Source: Dehalococcoidia bacterium
GTDB taxonomy: Bacteria; Chloroflexota; Dehalococcoidia; GIF9; AB-539-J10
NCBI GenBank assembly: GCA_023229725.1
Contig: JALNYR010000022.1
Span: 1-22,881, forward strand
Reading direction: 5' to 3'
Length of the DNA stretch: 22,881 nt
Positions within the stretch are counted from its first letter, which is position 1. The number at the start of each line of letters is the position of its first letter. Of the stretch, positions 6,603-15,604 are shown one piece after another. Both the position numbers and the translations under genes were made by a program. Under the pieces are notes generated by a model. That model made no database searches. It was not told the DNA's origin and worked only from the letters and a program-made list of their open reading frames with translations.

Positions 6603-8014
6603 CGAGAGCGCGCGCCATGCTGCTGCCGCTGGTGCTTCTTGGCATGCAGGCCTGCTGGCTGGGTGCCTGGCTTGCTGTGGTCGAGAGCCGCGTGCCAGGC
6701 AGTCACGCCATCACCCCGGCCGTGCTCGGCTTTCTACCCGCGGGGATGGTCGCATTCCCCCTCCTGAGGCAACTGCCCGTCAGGAGACTCACCGCCGAAG
6801 TACTGTACTGGGCGCTGTGGTGCCTGCTGGCCGCCGTGGTGGCGCGGCTGCTGCTGTCTCCCGAGACGCCGTGGACCGACCCGGCGTGGCTGGTCGCACT
6901 GCCGCGGGCCGCCATCCGTTTCATCTTCGAGACTCACCCGGCGGAGATGCTGGTACTGGTCGGCACCGGAGTCGCATGGCACCTGGGCAGACGCCCGATG
7001 GCCGGCACACCCGACTACGGAAGACTGCTCGGCGACTTCCAGTTCGGCCTTGTCCTCCTGCTGACAGCGTTCCTGGTGAGCCGCGCGGTGAATGCAGGCT
7101 CGGACGGGCAGGTCTTGCTCGCCCTGGCCTTCTTCGCGCTGTCACTCACCGGTGTCGCGCTGTCCCGCGGGGAAGAAGGAGGCAACGCCGCCACACTCAT
7201 CGCGAGAAAGCACTTCTCGTCGAGCCTCCTGTCATTCGTCGCAATCGTCTCACTCGCCGGCCTGCTGGCCAGTGTCGCCGTCACGCCGGAGGTCATCTCC
7301 GCCGTCGTCGACGCCGTCAGATACGTCCTGCACCTGGTGGAACGCGGGATGGCCTTCGTCGCCTCCCTTATTCCCGCGCCCGATGTCGAACCCGCTGAGC
7401 CGGCGGCCCCGGCCACCGGAGACGACTCCAGCCTGCTCGAGTTCTATCGCAGCCTGCCCGTTTCCGTGCTCTTGAAGCGGGTACTGTATCTGCTGTATGT
7501 GGCGATGATTGTCGGCATGCTCCTGTTCGGGCTGTGGCGCTTGTGCGGCCAGATCCTCGCCTGGTTGAGGCGCCGCTCGATGTCAGCGGGCATCGAGATG
7601 GAGTCTCTGGACACTGGATTCCTGTCGGACCTGCTGGCCCTCATGAGGTGGATTGAGACGAGGATACAGCACCTATTCCGGCGCTTGGCCGAGCTCGCCG
7701 GGCGTTCCGGAGGCGCGGCAGCACCCACCGTGGCAAGCCTGTATGCGGACCTCCTGCGGTGGGCCGGGAGGAAGCTCCACGCACGTGAGCCATCTCAATC
7801 GCCCTACGAGTACCAGACAGAACTCCAGCAGCTTCTGCCGACTGCAGCGGACGACCTCGCTCTCGTGACGGAGACGTACGTCTGTATGCGTTATGGAAGA
7901 TACGAGCCGGAGAGTGCGGATATCGAGGCGATGGCGCGCGCCTCGCACCGCATACGGCACGCCACACGGCTCAAAGGGCCGGATACGTCAACAAAGGAAG
8001 GGGAAACATCGTGA
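6599..8014 (+). CDS. Multi-pass membrane protein with C-terminal DUF4129 domain
   Basis: This 471-residue protein starts with about six to eight hydrophobic segments (for example 7-28, 38-56, 68-86, 115-128, 148-164, 170-189, 208-228 and 292-313). It ends in a cytoplasmic DUF4129-like domain (about 377-457) with the family pattern of a Tyr-rich start, SPYEYQTELQ and TYVCMRYG. In many bacteria DUF4129 is the tail of TgpA-like transglutaminases encoded beside DUF58 and MoxR. Here I see no Cys-His-Asp transglutaminase core between the membrane part and the tail, so this is a reduced version. It is coupled by 4-base overlaps to the genes on both sides. A GAGAGGA site lies shortly before the ATG. 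Confidence 0.8.
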   Translation: MTRARAMLLPLVLLGMQACWLGAWLAVVESRVPGSHAITPAVLGFLPAGMVAFPLLRQLPVRRLTAEVLYWALWCLLAAVVARLLLSPETPWTDPAWLVALPRAAIRFIFETHPAEMLVLVGTGVAWHLGRRPMAGTPDYGRLLGDFQFGLVLLLTAFLVSRAVNAGSDGQVLLALAFFALSLTGVALSRGEEGGNAATLIARKHFSSSLLSFVAIVSLAGLLASVAVTPEVISAVVDAVRYVLHLVERGMAFVASLIPAPDVEPAEPAAPATGDDSSLLEFYRSLPVSVLLKRVLYLLYVAMIVGMLLFGLWRLCGQILAWLRRRSMSAGIEMESLDTGFLSDLLALMRWIETRIQHLFRRLAELAGRSGGAAAPTVASLYADLLRWAGRKLHAREPSQSPYEYQTELQQLLPTAADDLALVTETYVCMRYGRYEPESADIEAMARASHRIRHATRLKGPDTSTKEGETS

Positions 8015-8982
8015 AGCGAAACGAGAGACCGAGCGAGCAGAACGTGCGCCAGATGAAGCAGGCCGCCGACCGGTTCAAGGAGAACGTCGGCAGGGTCATC
8101 GTCGGGAAGTCCGACGTGGTTGACCTGTGCTTCGTCGCGTTGCTGTGCGAAGGGCACATACTCCTGGAAGACGTCCCCGGCACCGGCAAGACAACGCTGG
8201 CGAAGGCGATTGCGCGCTCGATGGAGGGGAGCTTCCGTCGAATCCAGTGCACGCCTGACCTGCTGCCGTCCGACGTGACGGGCATCCACTACTTCAACCA
8301 GAAGACCGGGGAGTTCGAATTCAGACCGGGGCCAATCGTAGCGAACATCGTGCTGGTCGACGAGATAAACAGGGCGACTCCACGCACGCAGTCGTGCTTT
8401 CTCGAATCCATGCAGGAGCGCCAGGTCACGGCCGACCTGGAGACCGTCATGCTGCCGCGACCGTTCATGCTTCTCGCCACGCAGAACCCCGTCGAACTGG
8501 AGGGCACGTTCGCGTTGCCGGAGGCGCAACTTGACCGGTTCCTGCTGCGGCTCTCGCTTGGCTACCCGACCGTGGCGGAGGAAAGCGGCATGCTCGAACG
8601 CTTTCGCGACGACCAGCCGCTCGAGGTACTGAAGAGCGTCCTGAGCACAGACTCACTGGAGAGTCTCCAGGCGACATCGCGAACTATCTGCGTCTCGGAG
8701 CCGGTGCGCGACTACATCACGGCGGTCTGTCGTGCAACGCGGAGCGACCCGAGCCTGCGACTGGGCGCAAGTCCCCGGGCGACACTGGCGCTGCAACAGG
8801 CCTCACAGGCGCTGGCGGGAACTGGCGGACGCGACTTCGTCACTCCGGACGATGTCAAGCGGCTTGCGGTCCCCGTGCTGGCACATCGCGTGCTGCTGGA
8901 GACATCCGCCTCAGTGCACGGTCTGACGACTGCGGCGGCCATCGAGAAGCTCCTGTCCACCGTGCCCGTCCGCGTCGAATGA
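8011..8982 (+). CDS. MoxR-family AAA+ ATPase
   Basis: The 323-residue protein is a MoxR-type AAA+ ATPase of normal length. Walker A is EDVPGTGKTT (53-62), Walker B with its acidic tail is NIVLVDEINRA (112-122), sensor 1 is LLATQNP (154-160), followed by the MoxR-specific EGTFALPEAQLDRF. The C-terminal lid has GASPRA with the sensor-2 Arg. These ATPases act as chaperones that mature protein complexes, usually with DUF58 and VWA-domain partners encoded alongside. The GTG start overlaps the preceding stop in GTGA (8011-8014), after AAGGAAGGGG. It is the last gene of the three-gene operon; the next gene faces it 49 bases away. Confidence 0.93.
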   Translation: MKRNERPSEQNVRQMKQAADRFKENVGRVIVGKSDVVDLCFVALLCEGHILLEDVPGTGKTTLAKAIARSMEGSFRRIQCTPDLLPSDVTGIHYFNQKTGEFEFRPGPIVANIVLVDEINRATPRTQSCFLESMQERQVTADLETVMLPRPFMLLATQNPVELEGTFALPEAQLDRFLLRLSLGYPTVAEESGMLERFRDDQPLEVLKSVLSTDSLESLQATSRTICVSEPVRDYITAVCRATRSDPSLRLGASPRATLALQQASQALAGTGGRDFVTPDDVKRLAVPVLAHRVLLETSASVHGLTTAAAIEKLLSTVPVRVE

Positions 8983-9031
8983 CGCCGGCCGGACCCGCAC
9001 CCCGCGCGCACGGCTGCCGCCGGGGACAACG

Positions 9032-10096
9032 TCAATCCCGGTCGTACAGCGGCGAAAGGGGTTCGGCGCCCTCTCTGACAACGCGAAAGAGGTCGTCAGC
9101 CACCACGGCGATGCCGGCGCTGCTCTCGAGTTGCACGACCCAGGGCGACGGCAGCGCCTCGTGACCCAGCTGTGCGCCCAGAATGGCTCCGGTGATGCAG
9201 CCCGTCGAATCGCTATCCCCGTCATGGTTCACGGCCATGAGGACGCCGCGCTCCCAGTCGTCTGCGCTGCTCAACGCACAGTACAGCGCGATTGCCAGCG
9301 CCTCCTCCCCCACCCACCCCTGGCCCAGGCGCGGGATAGCCACATGCGGGGCGGTGTGCGCTGAGGCAAGCTCGACCGCACGGAACGCGGCGCTGAGTGT
9401 CTCTTCGTGGGCCGTGCAATGACGTAACTCCGCCAGCGCCCTCTCTACGGAGTCCCGGAGTGCCCGTCCTTCGAGCACCAGCGCGATGACTTCGGCGAGC
9501 ACTCCCGCCGGCAGGTAACCCGATGGGTGTCCATGCGTGATGGCGGCGAACTCCGCCCCGTAGCGGAACGCCTGGCCGGGTGGAAAGGACAGTCCGGCCG
9601 GCGCAACCCGCATGACGCCCCCGCAACCCTTCCGCGTGTTGAGCGGCCTCTCCGCCGTCCCCATGCGGCCGCTTCTGAGAGACCACAGGCACGTCGCTCC
9701 CGGCATGCGATTCATGTACGGGATATCCTGGGAACGCAACCACGCGAGGTACCGGCGGTAGACTGCCTGGACCGGACGCCACGGTTCTCCGTGCCGCAGG
9801 GCAAGGTAGGCATCGATGCAGCCCCTCGCCGTCGCAAGGGAGAGCTGAGTGTCGTCAGTGAAGCAACCCGCACGGTACTCGCGCCAGGGCTCAAGGCCGC
9901 AGATTCCCTCCGGCCCATACTCCGCCCGTATCTGCTCGAGGTCCAGGAACTCGACCGGCGCGCCGAGCGCATCTCCGAGCGCGAGCCCCAGCATGCAGCC
10001 TTCGTACTGGCTCCGCCGCGCGGACCCGAACCCTGTTGCTCCGTCGTCTGCTGCATTCATCGATGCCACGCGGCGTGCGCCGACCGGTCCGGGCAT
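9032..10096 (-). CDS. ADP-ribosylglycohydrolase (DraG/ARH) family protein
   Basis: The protein of up to 354 residues shows the DraG/ARH pattern: GLALGDALGAPVEF (37-50), the metal-binding TDDT (80-83), ITHGHPSGY (187-194), and the second metal site in NHDGDSDSTG (290-299) followed by the small-residue helix ITGAILGA. Family members remove ADP-ribose from proteins or nucleic acids, or hydrolyse related bonds, using two magnesium ions. All metal ligands I can recognise are present. It follows the dehydrogenase gene by 12 bases, suggesting one transcript. Neither ATG 10096 nor ATG 10060 has a ribosome site, so the first 12 residues are uncertain. The true substrate is not evident. Confidence 0.88.
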   Translation of the reverse strand: MPGPVGARRVASMNAADDGATGFGSARRSQYEGCMLGLALGDALGAPVEFLDLEQIRAEYGPEGICGLEPWREYRAGCFTDDTQLSLATARGCIDAYLALRHGEPWRPVQAVYRRYLAWLRSQDIPYMNRMPGATCLWSLRSGRMGTAERPLNTRKGCGGVMRVAPAGLSFPPGQAFRYGAEFAAITHGHPSGYLPAGVLAEVIALVLEGRALRDSVERALAELRHCTAHEETLSAAFRAVELASAHTAPHVAIPRLGQGWVGEEALAIALYCALSSADDWERGVLMAVNHDGDSDSTGCITGAILGAQLGHEALPSPWVVQLESSAGIAVVADDLFRVVREGAEPLSPLYDRD

Positions 10097-10108
10097 CGCT
10101 CGGCGATG

Positions 10109-10999
10109 CTAGCCGCGTACCTCCACGCCCGACATCTTCTCCAGCGCCCGGATGAGCGCCTGTGAGCCGCCCGACGCGAGGCCCTCTGTTTCCACCGTGT
10201 GGTAGAGCTGGTGAACAAGAGACGACGCCGGAAGGAAGACCTTCAACTCCCGTGCGGCGGCCAGCACGAGCGACAGGTCCTGCTGTGATGTGCTCACCGG
10301 GTACCCTGCCGCCATGTCACGCGCGAGTATCTTCGGTCCCATGTTGTCCAGCTCCCATGATTGCGCCGCACCCGAGGACGCGATGCCGAAGAGCTTCGTC
10401 AGGTCGATGCCGGCCTTGGCTCCCAGCGTGAAGGCCTCACAGACGCCACAGAGGCTGACGAAGCACATCACCTGGTTACACAGCTTGGCGGTCGACCCCG
10501 TGCCTGTCTCGCCCATGCGAACGATGACGCGGCCGAGTGGCTGAAGCACCGGCAGGACGGAGTCAAAGGCGCTCTCGGGACCACCGATCATCATAACGAG
10601 GTTCCCCGTACGAGCCGCGGGAGCCCCTCCGCTGACCGGCGCGTCCAGGAACCGTCCTCCCACCTCTTCGTACGACTTCGCAAGCCGGCGAGATTGAGAG
10701 GGCGACATGGTTGTCATGTCGACGACGACACTTCCCTCAGCCAGTCCGGTGACGACGCCGTGGTCGCCAAGTTGCCAGCGTTCCGACTCGGCGCCGTCCT
10801 CCGCTGCGACGATGATGACAGGCGCTTTCGACGCCAGAATGGCAGGCGTGGCTTCGGTCGCGGCTCCGCTGCGAACACACTCGGCAACTCCGTTCGGGTC
10901 CGGCCCCCAGACGAGCACGGGGTGTCCGCACTCCAGCAACCGCCAGCACACCGCCCTCGCAAGCGCTCCAGACCCGATGACTCCCAGATTGTTCTTCAA
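10109..10999 (-). CDS. Beta-hydroxyacid dehydrogenase family NAD(P) oxidoreductase (3-hydroxyisobutyrate dehydrogenase-like)
   Basis: The 296-residue protein has a Rossmann NAD(P)-binding start (LGVIGSGALARAV, residues 5-17), the substrate motif DAPVSGG (119-125), and GETGTGSTAKLCNQ (163-176) whose Lys172 is the family's catalytic lysine. An IDLTKLF helix and a QQDLSLVLAAA segment correspond to the cofactor- and substrate-contacting C-terminal helices. Relatives oxidise 3-hydroxyisobutyrate or reduce tartronate and succinic semialdehyde. The dinucleotide loop GSGALA differs from the common GLGxMG, so the substrate is open. I chose a TTG start at 10999 because GAGGAGG lies six bases upstream and the fold begins there; the frame is open much further, without family-like sequence. 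It likely forms an operon with the gene that follows. Confidence 0.88.
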   Translation of the reverse strand: MKNNLGVIGSGALARAVCWRLLECGHPVLVWGPDPNGVAECVRSGAATEATPAILASKAPVIIVAAEDGAESERWQLGDHGVVTGLAEGSVVVDMTTMSPSQSRRLAKSYEEVGGRFLDAPVSGGAPAARTGNLVMMIGGPESAFDSVLPVLQPLGRVIVRMGETGTGSTAKLCNQVMCFVSLCGVCEAFTLGAKAGIDLTKLFGIASSGAAQSWELDNMGPKILARDMAAGYPVSTSQQDLSLVLAAARELKVFLPASSLVHQLYHTVETEGLASGGSQALIRALEKMSGVEVRG

Positions 11000-11005
11000 A
11001 AGCAA

Positions 11006-11012
11006 CCTCCTC
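11006..11012 (-). promoter_or_regulatory. Shine-Dalgarno site that selects a TTG start
   Basis: GAGGAGG on the minus strand is six bases before TTG 10999. No ATG or GTG in this frame has comparable support. Confidence 0.75.
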
Positions 11013-11028
11013 GTGCGCTCCTTGCGAC

Positions 11029-11057
11029 ATTGTATGTCCGCGCACTGGAGTCGGCAA
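11029..11057 (-). promoter_or_regulatory. Sigma70-like promoter of the dehydrogenase / ADP-ribosylglycohydrolase pair
   Basis: On the minus strand TTGCCG (11052-11057) and TACAAT (11029-11034) are separated by exactly 17 bases. Predicted start near 11022 gives a short leader of about 23 bases carrying the GAGGAGG site. This agrees with the TTG start and argues against any longer protein. Confidence 0.65.
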
Positions 11058-11092
11058 ACGTGGGCATGCACGTCGCGGGAGTCCGTCCGGTC

Positions 11093-11101
11093 TGCTACCA
11101 T
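11093..11101 (+). promoter_or_regulatory. Candidate extended -10 element for the phosphotriesterase-family gene
   Basis: TGCTACCAT fits TG-n-TANNNT and lies 57 bases before ATG 11159. No clear -35 is present. Confidence 0.35.
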
Positions 11102-11158
11102 GCAGCCGGTCGACAATTCGGCGTTCGCGCGCGGCGCTGGAACGCAAGGAGGAAGTGC

Positions 11159-12241
11159 ATGTCCACGCATGAGTCTCGCGGCAAGGTGCAGACGGTGCTG
11201 GGTCCGATAGAGTCCGGCGACCTCGGCGTCACACTGCCGCACGAACACTGTCTTTTCGACCTGACGATGTGGTTCGCAGAGCCGGTGCGGTCAAGCGAGA
11301 GATTCCGCGCCTATGAGCCGGTCACGCTCGAGAATCTGGGCTGGGTGCGGTACCACCCGTACAACAACCGTGACAACTGGATAATGCTCGACGAGGAGGT
11401 CGCGATCAGGGAGCTGGCGCGCTACAAGCGTTTCGGCGGCTCATCCCTGGTCGACATGTCCAATCACGGCCTTGGCCGCGACCCGGAGGCGCTCGCGCGC
11501 ATATCGCGCGCCACCGGCCTCAACATCATCATGGGTTCCGGCTACTACCTCGAGCCGATGTGGCCCGGGGGCCTCACAGAGACGGCGATGCTCGAGAGCA
11601 TCGTCCGCGATATCACCGAGGGCGCCGACGGAACCGGCATTCGTGCCGGCCTCATCGGCGAAATCGGTACCGAACGGTTCGGCCCGGACAAACCAATGTC
11701 GGACGGCTACTTCATGGCGCTGAGAGCCACAGCACGCGCGCAGAAGGCGACAGGGGCGCCGGTGAACATCCACCCGGGGCACAGCCCCGACTCCCCCATC
11801 GAGATAGTGCGCTACCTTGAGAAGCACGGGGCGGACGTGACGCGCGTCGCCATCAGCCACATCGACCGCACGGTGTTCCTGCACGACATGCGCGTCGAGC
11901 TGGCGAAGACCGGCTGCTACCTGGAGTACGACATGTTCGCCTTCGAGGGATGGCACCAGACGAGGCACGTCCTCTCCGAGGAGAACCCAGTCCACGTGGA
12001 GGTGCCCAACGACGCCGGTCGCGTGGCAGAGATCGTGCAGTTGGTCGACGCCGGCTTCATCGAGCAGATACTCATCTCCCACGACCACTGCAGCAAGCAT
12101 CGGCTCTTCGGCTGGGGAGGCCCCGGCTACGCACACATTCTCGAGAACATCGTGCCGCTCCTCGTGGACCGCGGGTTGACCCGAGAGCAGGTGAACACGA
12201 TCATCGTCGACAATCCGAGAAGGTTCCTGCAGTTCGCCTAG
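11159..12241 (+). CDS. Phosphotriesterase-family metal-dependent hydrolase
   Basis: This 360-residue protein is an amidohydrolase-superfamily TIM barrel of phosphotriesterase type. Metal ligands appear in order: H28-E-H30 (LPHEHC), the bridging residue Glu168 in GLIGEIGTE, His205 in NIHPGHSP, His234 in SHIDRT and Asp309 in SHDHC. A glutamate bridge, not a carboxylated lysine, is seen in the E. coli homology protein Php branch. Known relatives hydrolyse lactones or organophosphate esters. The natural substrate is not predictable, though a lactone fits the neighbouring hydroxyacid dehydrogenase. The start is fixed by AAGGAGG at 11146-11152, six bases before ATG; the frame stays open upstream but there it is only antisense to the dehydrogenase gene. 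Confidence 0.92.
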   Translation: MSTHESRGKVQTVLGPIESGDLGVTLPHEHCLFDLTMWFAEPVRSSERFRAYEPVTLENLGWVRYHPYNNRDNWIMLDEEVAIRELARYKRFGGSSLVDMSNHGLGRDPEALARISRATGLNIIMGSGYYLEPMWPGGLTETAMLESIVRDITEGADGTGIRAGLIGEIGTERFGPDKPMSDGYFMALRATARAQKATGAPVNIHPGHSPDSPIEIVRYLEKHGADVTRVAISHIDRTVFLHDMRVELAKTGCYLEYDMFAFEGWHQTRHVLSEENPVHVEVPNDAGRVAEIVQLVDAGFIEQILISHDHCSKHRLFGWGGPGYAHILENIVPLLVDRGLTREQVNTIIVDNPRRFLQFA

Positions 12242-12275
12242 AGCTGCACGCGCGGAGCCGGCGCAGCAGACATAT

Positions 12276-12303
12276 GGGGGCACCTCGCAAGCGACGTGCC
12301 CCC
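12276..12303. terminator. Strong hairpin between convergent genes, probable bidirectional terminator
   Basis: GGGGGCAC (12276-12283) pairs with GTGCCCCC (12296-12303). Inside, TCGC-AA-GCGA extends the stem after one C-C mismatch, for about 12 base pairs in all. It lies between the phosphotriesterase-family stop (12241) and the htrA stop (12327). There is no T-tract on either side, so termination may rely on the stem or on Rho. Confidence 0.7.
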
Positions 12304-12326
12304 TTCGCCTGCCGCACAGTTGACTG

Positions 12327-13448
<1,122 letters not shown>

Positions 13449-13768
13449 GTTCTCCCCCTTGAGCGGCTCACGGACCGGGTGCGGAATGCGTCTCCCGCAT
13501 CTCTACGGTCAGCGCCCGCAGCTCCTGCCCGCGTCGCTCATCCTGTGACACATGCTAGCAGGACATTGTGAAGGACCTGTCAAAGCTCCGTACGCAAGGC
13601 TGGATGCAGACGGCGCTCCCGGACCGTCAGCCGGCTCCTGTGCCACTCCGGCTGTCCGAACACAAACCGCGTGCCGCGCACACGAGAGGCGCCCCGTCAA
13701 CTCACTGTAGTAGAATGGCCGGGACCCGCTTCGCGTGGGACGGACCTGATGCAGGGAAGGGGGAGCCC
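13449..13768. other. Divergent intergenic region between the two proteases
   Basis: These 320 bases contain the candidate htrA promoter and, for the plus strand, a lone TAGAAT (13711-13716) about 50 bases before ATG 13769 with no matching -35. The plus frame of the protease stays open upstream to 13568, but this extension has no hydrophobic or family-like character and no ribosome site. I see no separate gene here. Confidence 0.55.
13552..13583 (-). promoter_or_regulatory. Candidate promoter of the HtrA gene
   Basis: On the minus strand TGCTAGCAT (13552-13560) is an extended -10. A perfect TTGACA (13578-13583) lies 20 bases above the TAGCAT hexamer, longer than the ideal 17. The leader would be about 100 bases. 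Confidence 0.35.
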
Positions 13769-14638
13769 ATGACCGGAACACTTGATGTCACCAGTCTGCT
13801 CTGGATAGTCATTATCCTGAGCGTCTTCATACCCGTGCTGCAGCGCAGGATGCTGCAGGCGAGGCGACTCCAGGCGATACGGAACCTGGAGAAGAGACGC
13901 GGCTCGCGCGCTATCACGATGATTCACCGCCAGGAACAGATGAACTTCCTGGGCATCCCCCTCCGCCGCTACATCGACATCGAGGACTCGGAACAGGTCC
14001 TCAGAGCCATCAGGCTGACGCCCGACGAGATGCCGCTCGATATCGTCCTGCACACTCCCGGCGGGCTCGTCCTCGCCTCAGAGCAGATTGCCTGTGCTCT
14101 CAAGCGGCATCCCGGCAAGGTCACGGTGTTCATCCCGCACTATGCAATGTCCGGCGGCACGCTCGTCTCACTTGCCGCCGACGAGATCGTCATGGACCCG
14201 GATGCCGTGCTCGGCCCGGTCGACCCTCAAATGGGGACACCGAACGGAGGCTTCTACCCCGCGGCCTCCATTCTGAAGGCGCTCGAACAACCGAATCCGA
14301 ACCGCGAAGACCAGACGCTCATCCTCGGCGACATCGCGCGGAAGGCAATCGAGCAGGTTTACGAAACGGTACTGTGCCTCACGAAGGACCAGATGCCCGA
14401 GGAGAAGTCGCGCTACCTCGCCCAGGCGCTGAGCGACGGTCGATGGACGCACGACTATCCCATCAGCCCCGACAAGGCGAAGGAGCTGGGGCTTCCGGTG
14501 TCTCACGACATGCCGTCGGAAGTCTACGAGTTGATGGACCTCTATCCCCAGTCGGCACAGCGCCGTCCGTCGGTTGAGTACATCCCCGGTCCCTACGTGC
14601 CGCCCATCAGGCGGCCACAGAACGGGAAACAGGACTGA
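13769..14638 (+). CDS. Membrane-anchored ClpP-fold serine protease (SDH-type serine proteinase family)
   Basis: The 289-residue protein has one N-terminal membrane segment (about 7-24) and then a ClpP/crotonase-fold domain. The oxyanion strand is VLHTPGGLVLASEQIA. The nucleophile region YAMSGGTLVSLAADEIVMDPDAVLGPVDPQMG matches the serine-dehydrogenase-proteinase family, related to SppA; Ser in AMSGG is the expected nucleophile. A conserved-looking LSDGRWTHDYPISPDKAKELGL helix supplies the end of the domain. A Pro-rich tail follows. The family is thought to cleave membrane or envelope proteins; the target is unknown. AAGGGGGAG three bases before ATG fixes the start, exactly as in the divergent HtrA gene. 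Confidence 0.87.
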   Translation: MTGTLDVTSLLWIVIILSVFIPVLQRRMLQARRLQAIRNLEKRRGSRAITMIHRQEQMNFLGIPLRRYIDIEDSEQVLRAIRLTPDEMPLDIVLHTPGGLVLASEQIACALKRHPGKVTVFIPHYAMSGGTLVSLAADEIVMDPDAVLGPVDPQMGTPNGGFYPAASILKALEQPNPNREDQTLILGDIARKAIEQVYETVLCLTKDQMPEEKSRYLAQALSDGRWTHDYPISPDKAKELGLPVSHDMPSEVYELMDLYPQSAQRRPSVEYIPGPYVPPIRRPQNGKQD

Positions 14639-14959
14639 GTACCCTTGTGACCCCGGCTCGTGGTCTCGCCGACGCTGTATACTGATGGACAGAAGGCGCC
14701 AACGTGCGTCTCGCATCGATGGTGCGACGGCGGCAAGAGCGGTGGGGACGAGTTGACGTGAGCCGGCGCACGTTCCCGTGCAGCTATCCAGCGCCGTCCT
14801 GCTTCCCCTCGATCCATCTTGCAGACACTCCCTCCGTGCGTGGCCCGCGGATTGCATGCTATGCACCATGCTCAGGCGACGCGGTCAACGGCGTCATCCC
14901 ACGCCGGGAGTCGCGCGTTGTAGCAGACAGAGACTCAACGAATTCCAGGCAGGTGTGAT
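14639..14959. other. Intergenic region upstream of the ECF sigma factor
   Basis: Nothing firm is visible in these 321 bases. A TATACT hexamer at 14678-14683 has no partner -35. A CATCGATG palindrome and a GCATGCTATGCA near-palindrome are present. Short open frames lack ribosome sites. An ECF-type autoregulated promoter could be here, but its sequence cannot be predicted without homologues. Confidence 0.45.
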
Positions 14960-15604
14960 GTGATACTCCCCAGGCTGTTTCGTACATATCTGTGGATGAT
15001 GGCAGAGGCGATGGTCGCCGGGGACAGCCCGCAGGCGGGCGGTCCCGCGAGCGGAGAAGGAACTCGAAGCGGCCTCGCGAGAAGCCGCAGGGAAGCGTTT
15101 GCTGACATGTACGACACGTGTATGCCGAGGGTCTACCGCTACATCAACTACCGCGTGGGCAACGCCAGCCTGGCGGAGGACCTCACGGCCGATGTGTTCG
15201 AGAAAGCATTGAAGCACTTCGACAGCTACGACCGGGCGAAGGCCGCTCCGTCGACGTGGCTCACGACCATTGCACGCAATACGATTACGGACCACTTCCG
15301 GAAGGAGAGCCGGGTCCAGGTAGTGCGAGACGAGGACGCGCCTGAGGAAGTCTCGGAAGAGCCCGAGACCGTCGATGAGATAGCGAAGGTGGAAGAGGCG
15401 CGCCAGCTCAAGCTCTGTTTGTCGGGCCTGCCGCAGCTGGACCAAGACATCATCTCGCTCAAGTTCGGCGCGGGCCTGAACAACCGGGAGATTGCACGCA
15501 CGCTCAAGTTATCGGAGTCAAACGTCGGTACGAGGCTCTACCGGGCCGTCAGGCGGCTCCGGGAATCCTTCAAAGGATGGGAAGAGAATGTCAGCGCGAA
15601 ATAG
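14960..15604 (+). CDS. ECF-family RNA polymerase sigma factor
   Basis: The 214-residue protein has the two ECF domains. Sigma region 2 spans about 46-115 (REAFADMYDTCMPRVYRYI, then GNASLAEDLTADVFEKAL and STWLTTIARNTITDHFRK). Sigma region 4 spans about 146-205 with LPQLDQDIISLKFGAGL and the helix-turn-helix NNREIARTLKLSESNVGTRL. The linker (116-145) is acidic. Such factors direct polymerase to a small regulon after release from an anti-sigma partner; the next gene, overlapping by 17 bases, is that candidate. The start is uncertain: GTG 14960 has a weak AGG six bases upstream, while ATG 14996 and ATG 14999 would remove a non-conserved dozen residues. Confidence 0.9.
   Translation: MILPRLFRTYLWMMAEAMVAGDSPQAGGPASGEGTRSGLARSRREAFADMYDTCMPRVYRYINYRVGNASLAEDLTADVFEKALKHFDSYDRAKAAPSTWLTTIARNTITDHFRKESRVQVVRDEDAPEEVSEEPETVDEIAKVEEARQLKLCLSGLPQLDQDIISLKFGAGLNNREIARTLKLSESNVGTRLYRAVRRLRESFKGWEENVSAK

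Noticed and set aside
8983..9031. Possible terminator between the MoxR and ADP-ribosylglycohydrolase genes
   Set aside because: Only a loose CCCCG/CGGGG pairing of five bases is present, too weak in GC-rich DNA to call.
10361..11158. N-terminal extension of the phosphotriesterase-family protein
   Set aside because: The frame is open but lies antisense to the dehydrogenase gene; AAGGAGG and the conserved start of the fold place the start at 11159.
11000..11248. Upstream extension of the dehydrogenase frame
   Set aside because: The Rossmann fold begins at the TTG start, and the TTGCCG/TACAAT promoter lies inside the would-be extension.
13568..13768. Longer start for the ClpP-fold protease
   Set aside because: The 67 extra residues would put a hydrophilic stretch before the membrane anchor and have no ribosome site; ATG 13769 has AAGGGGGAG.
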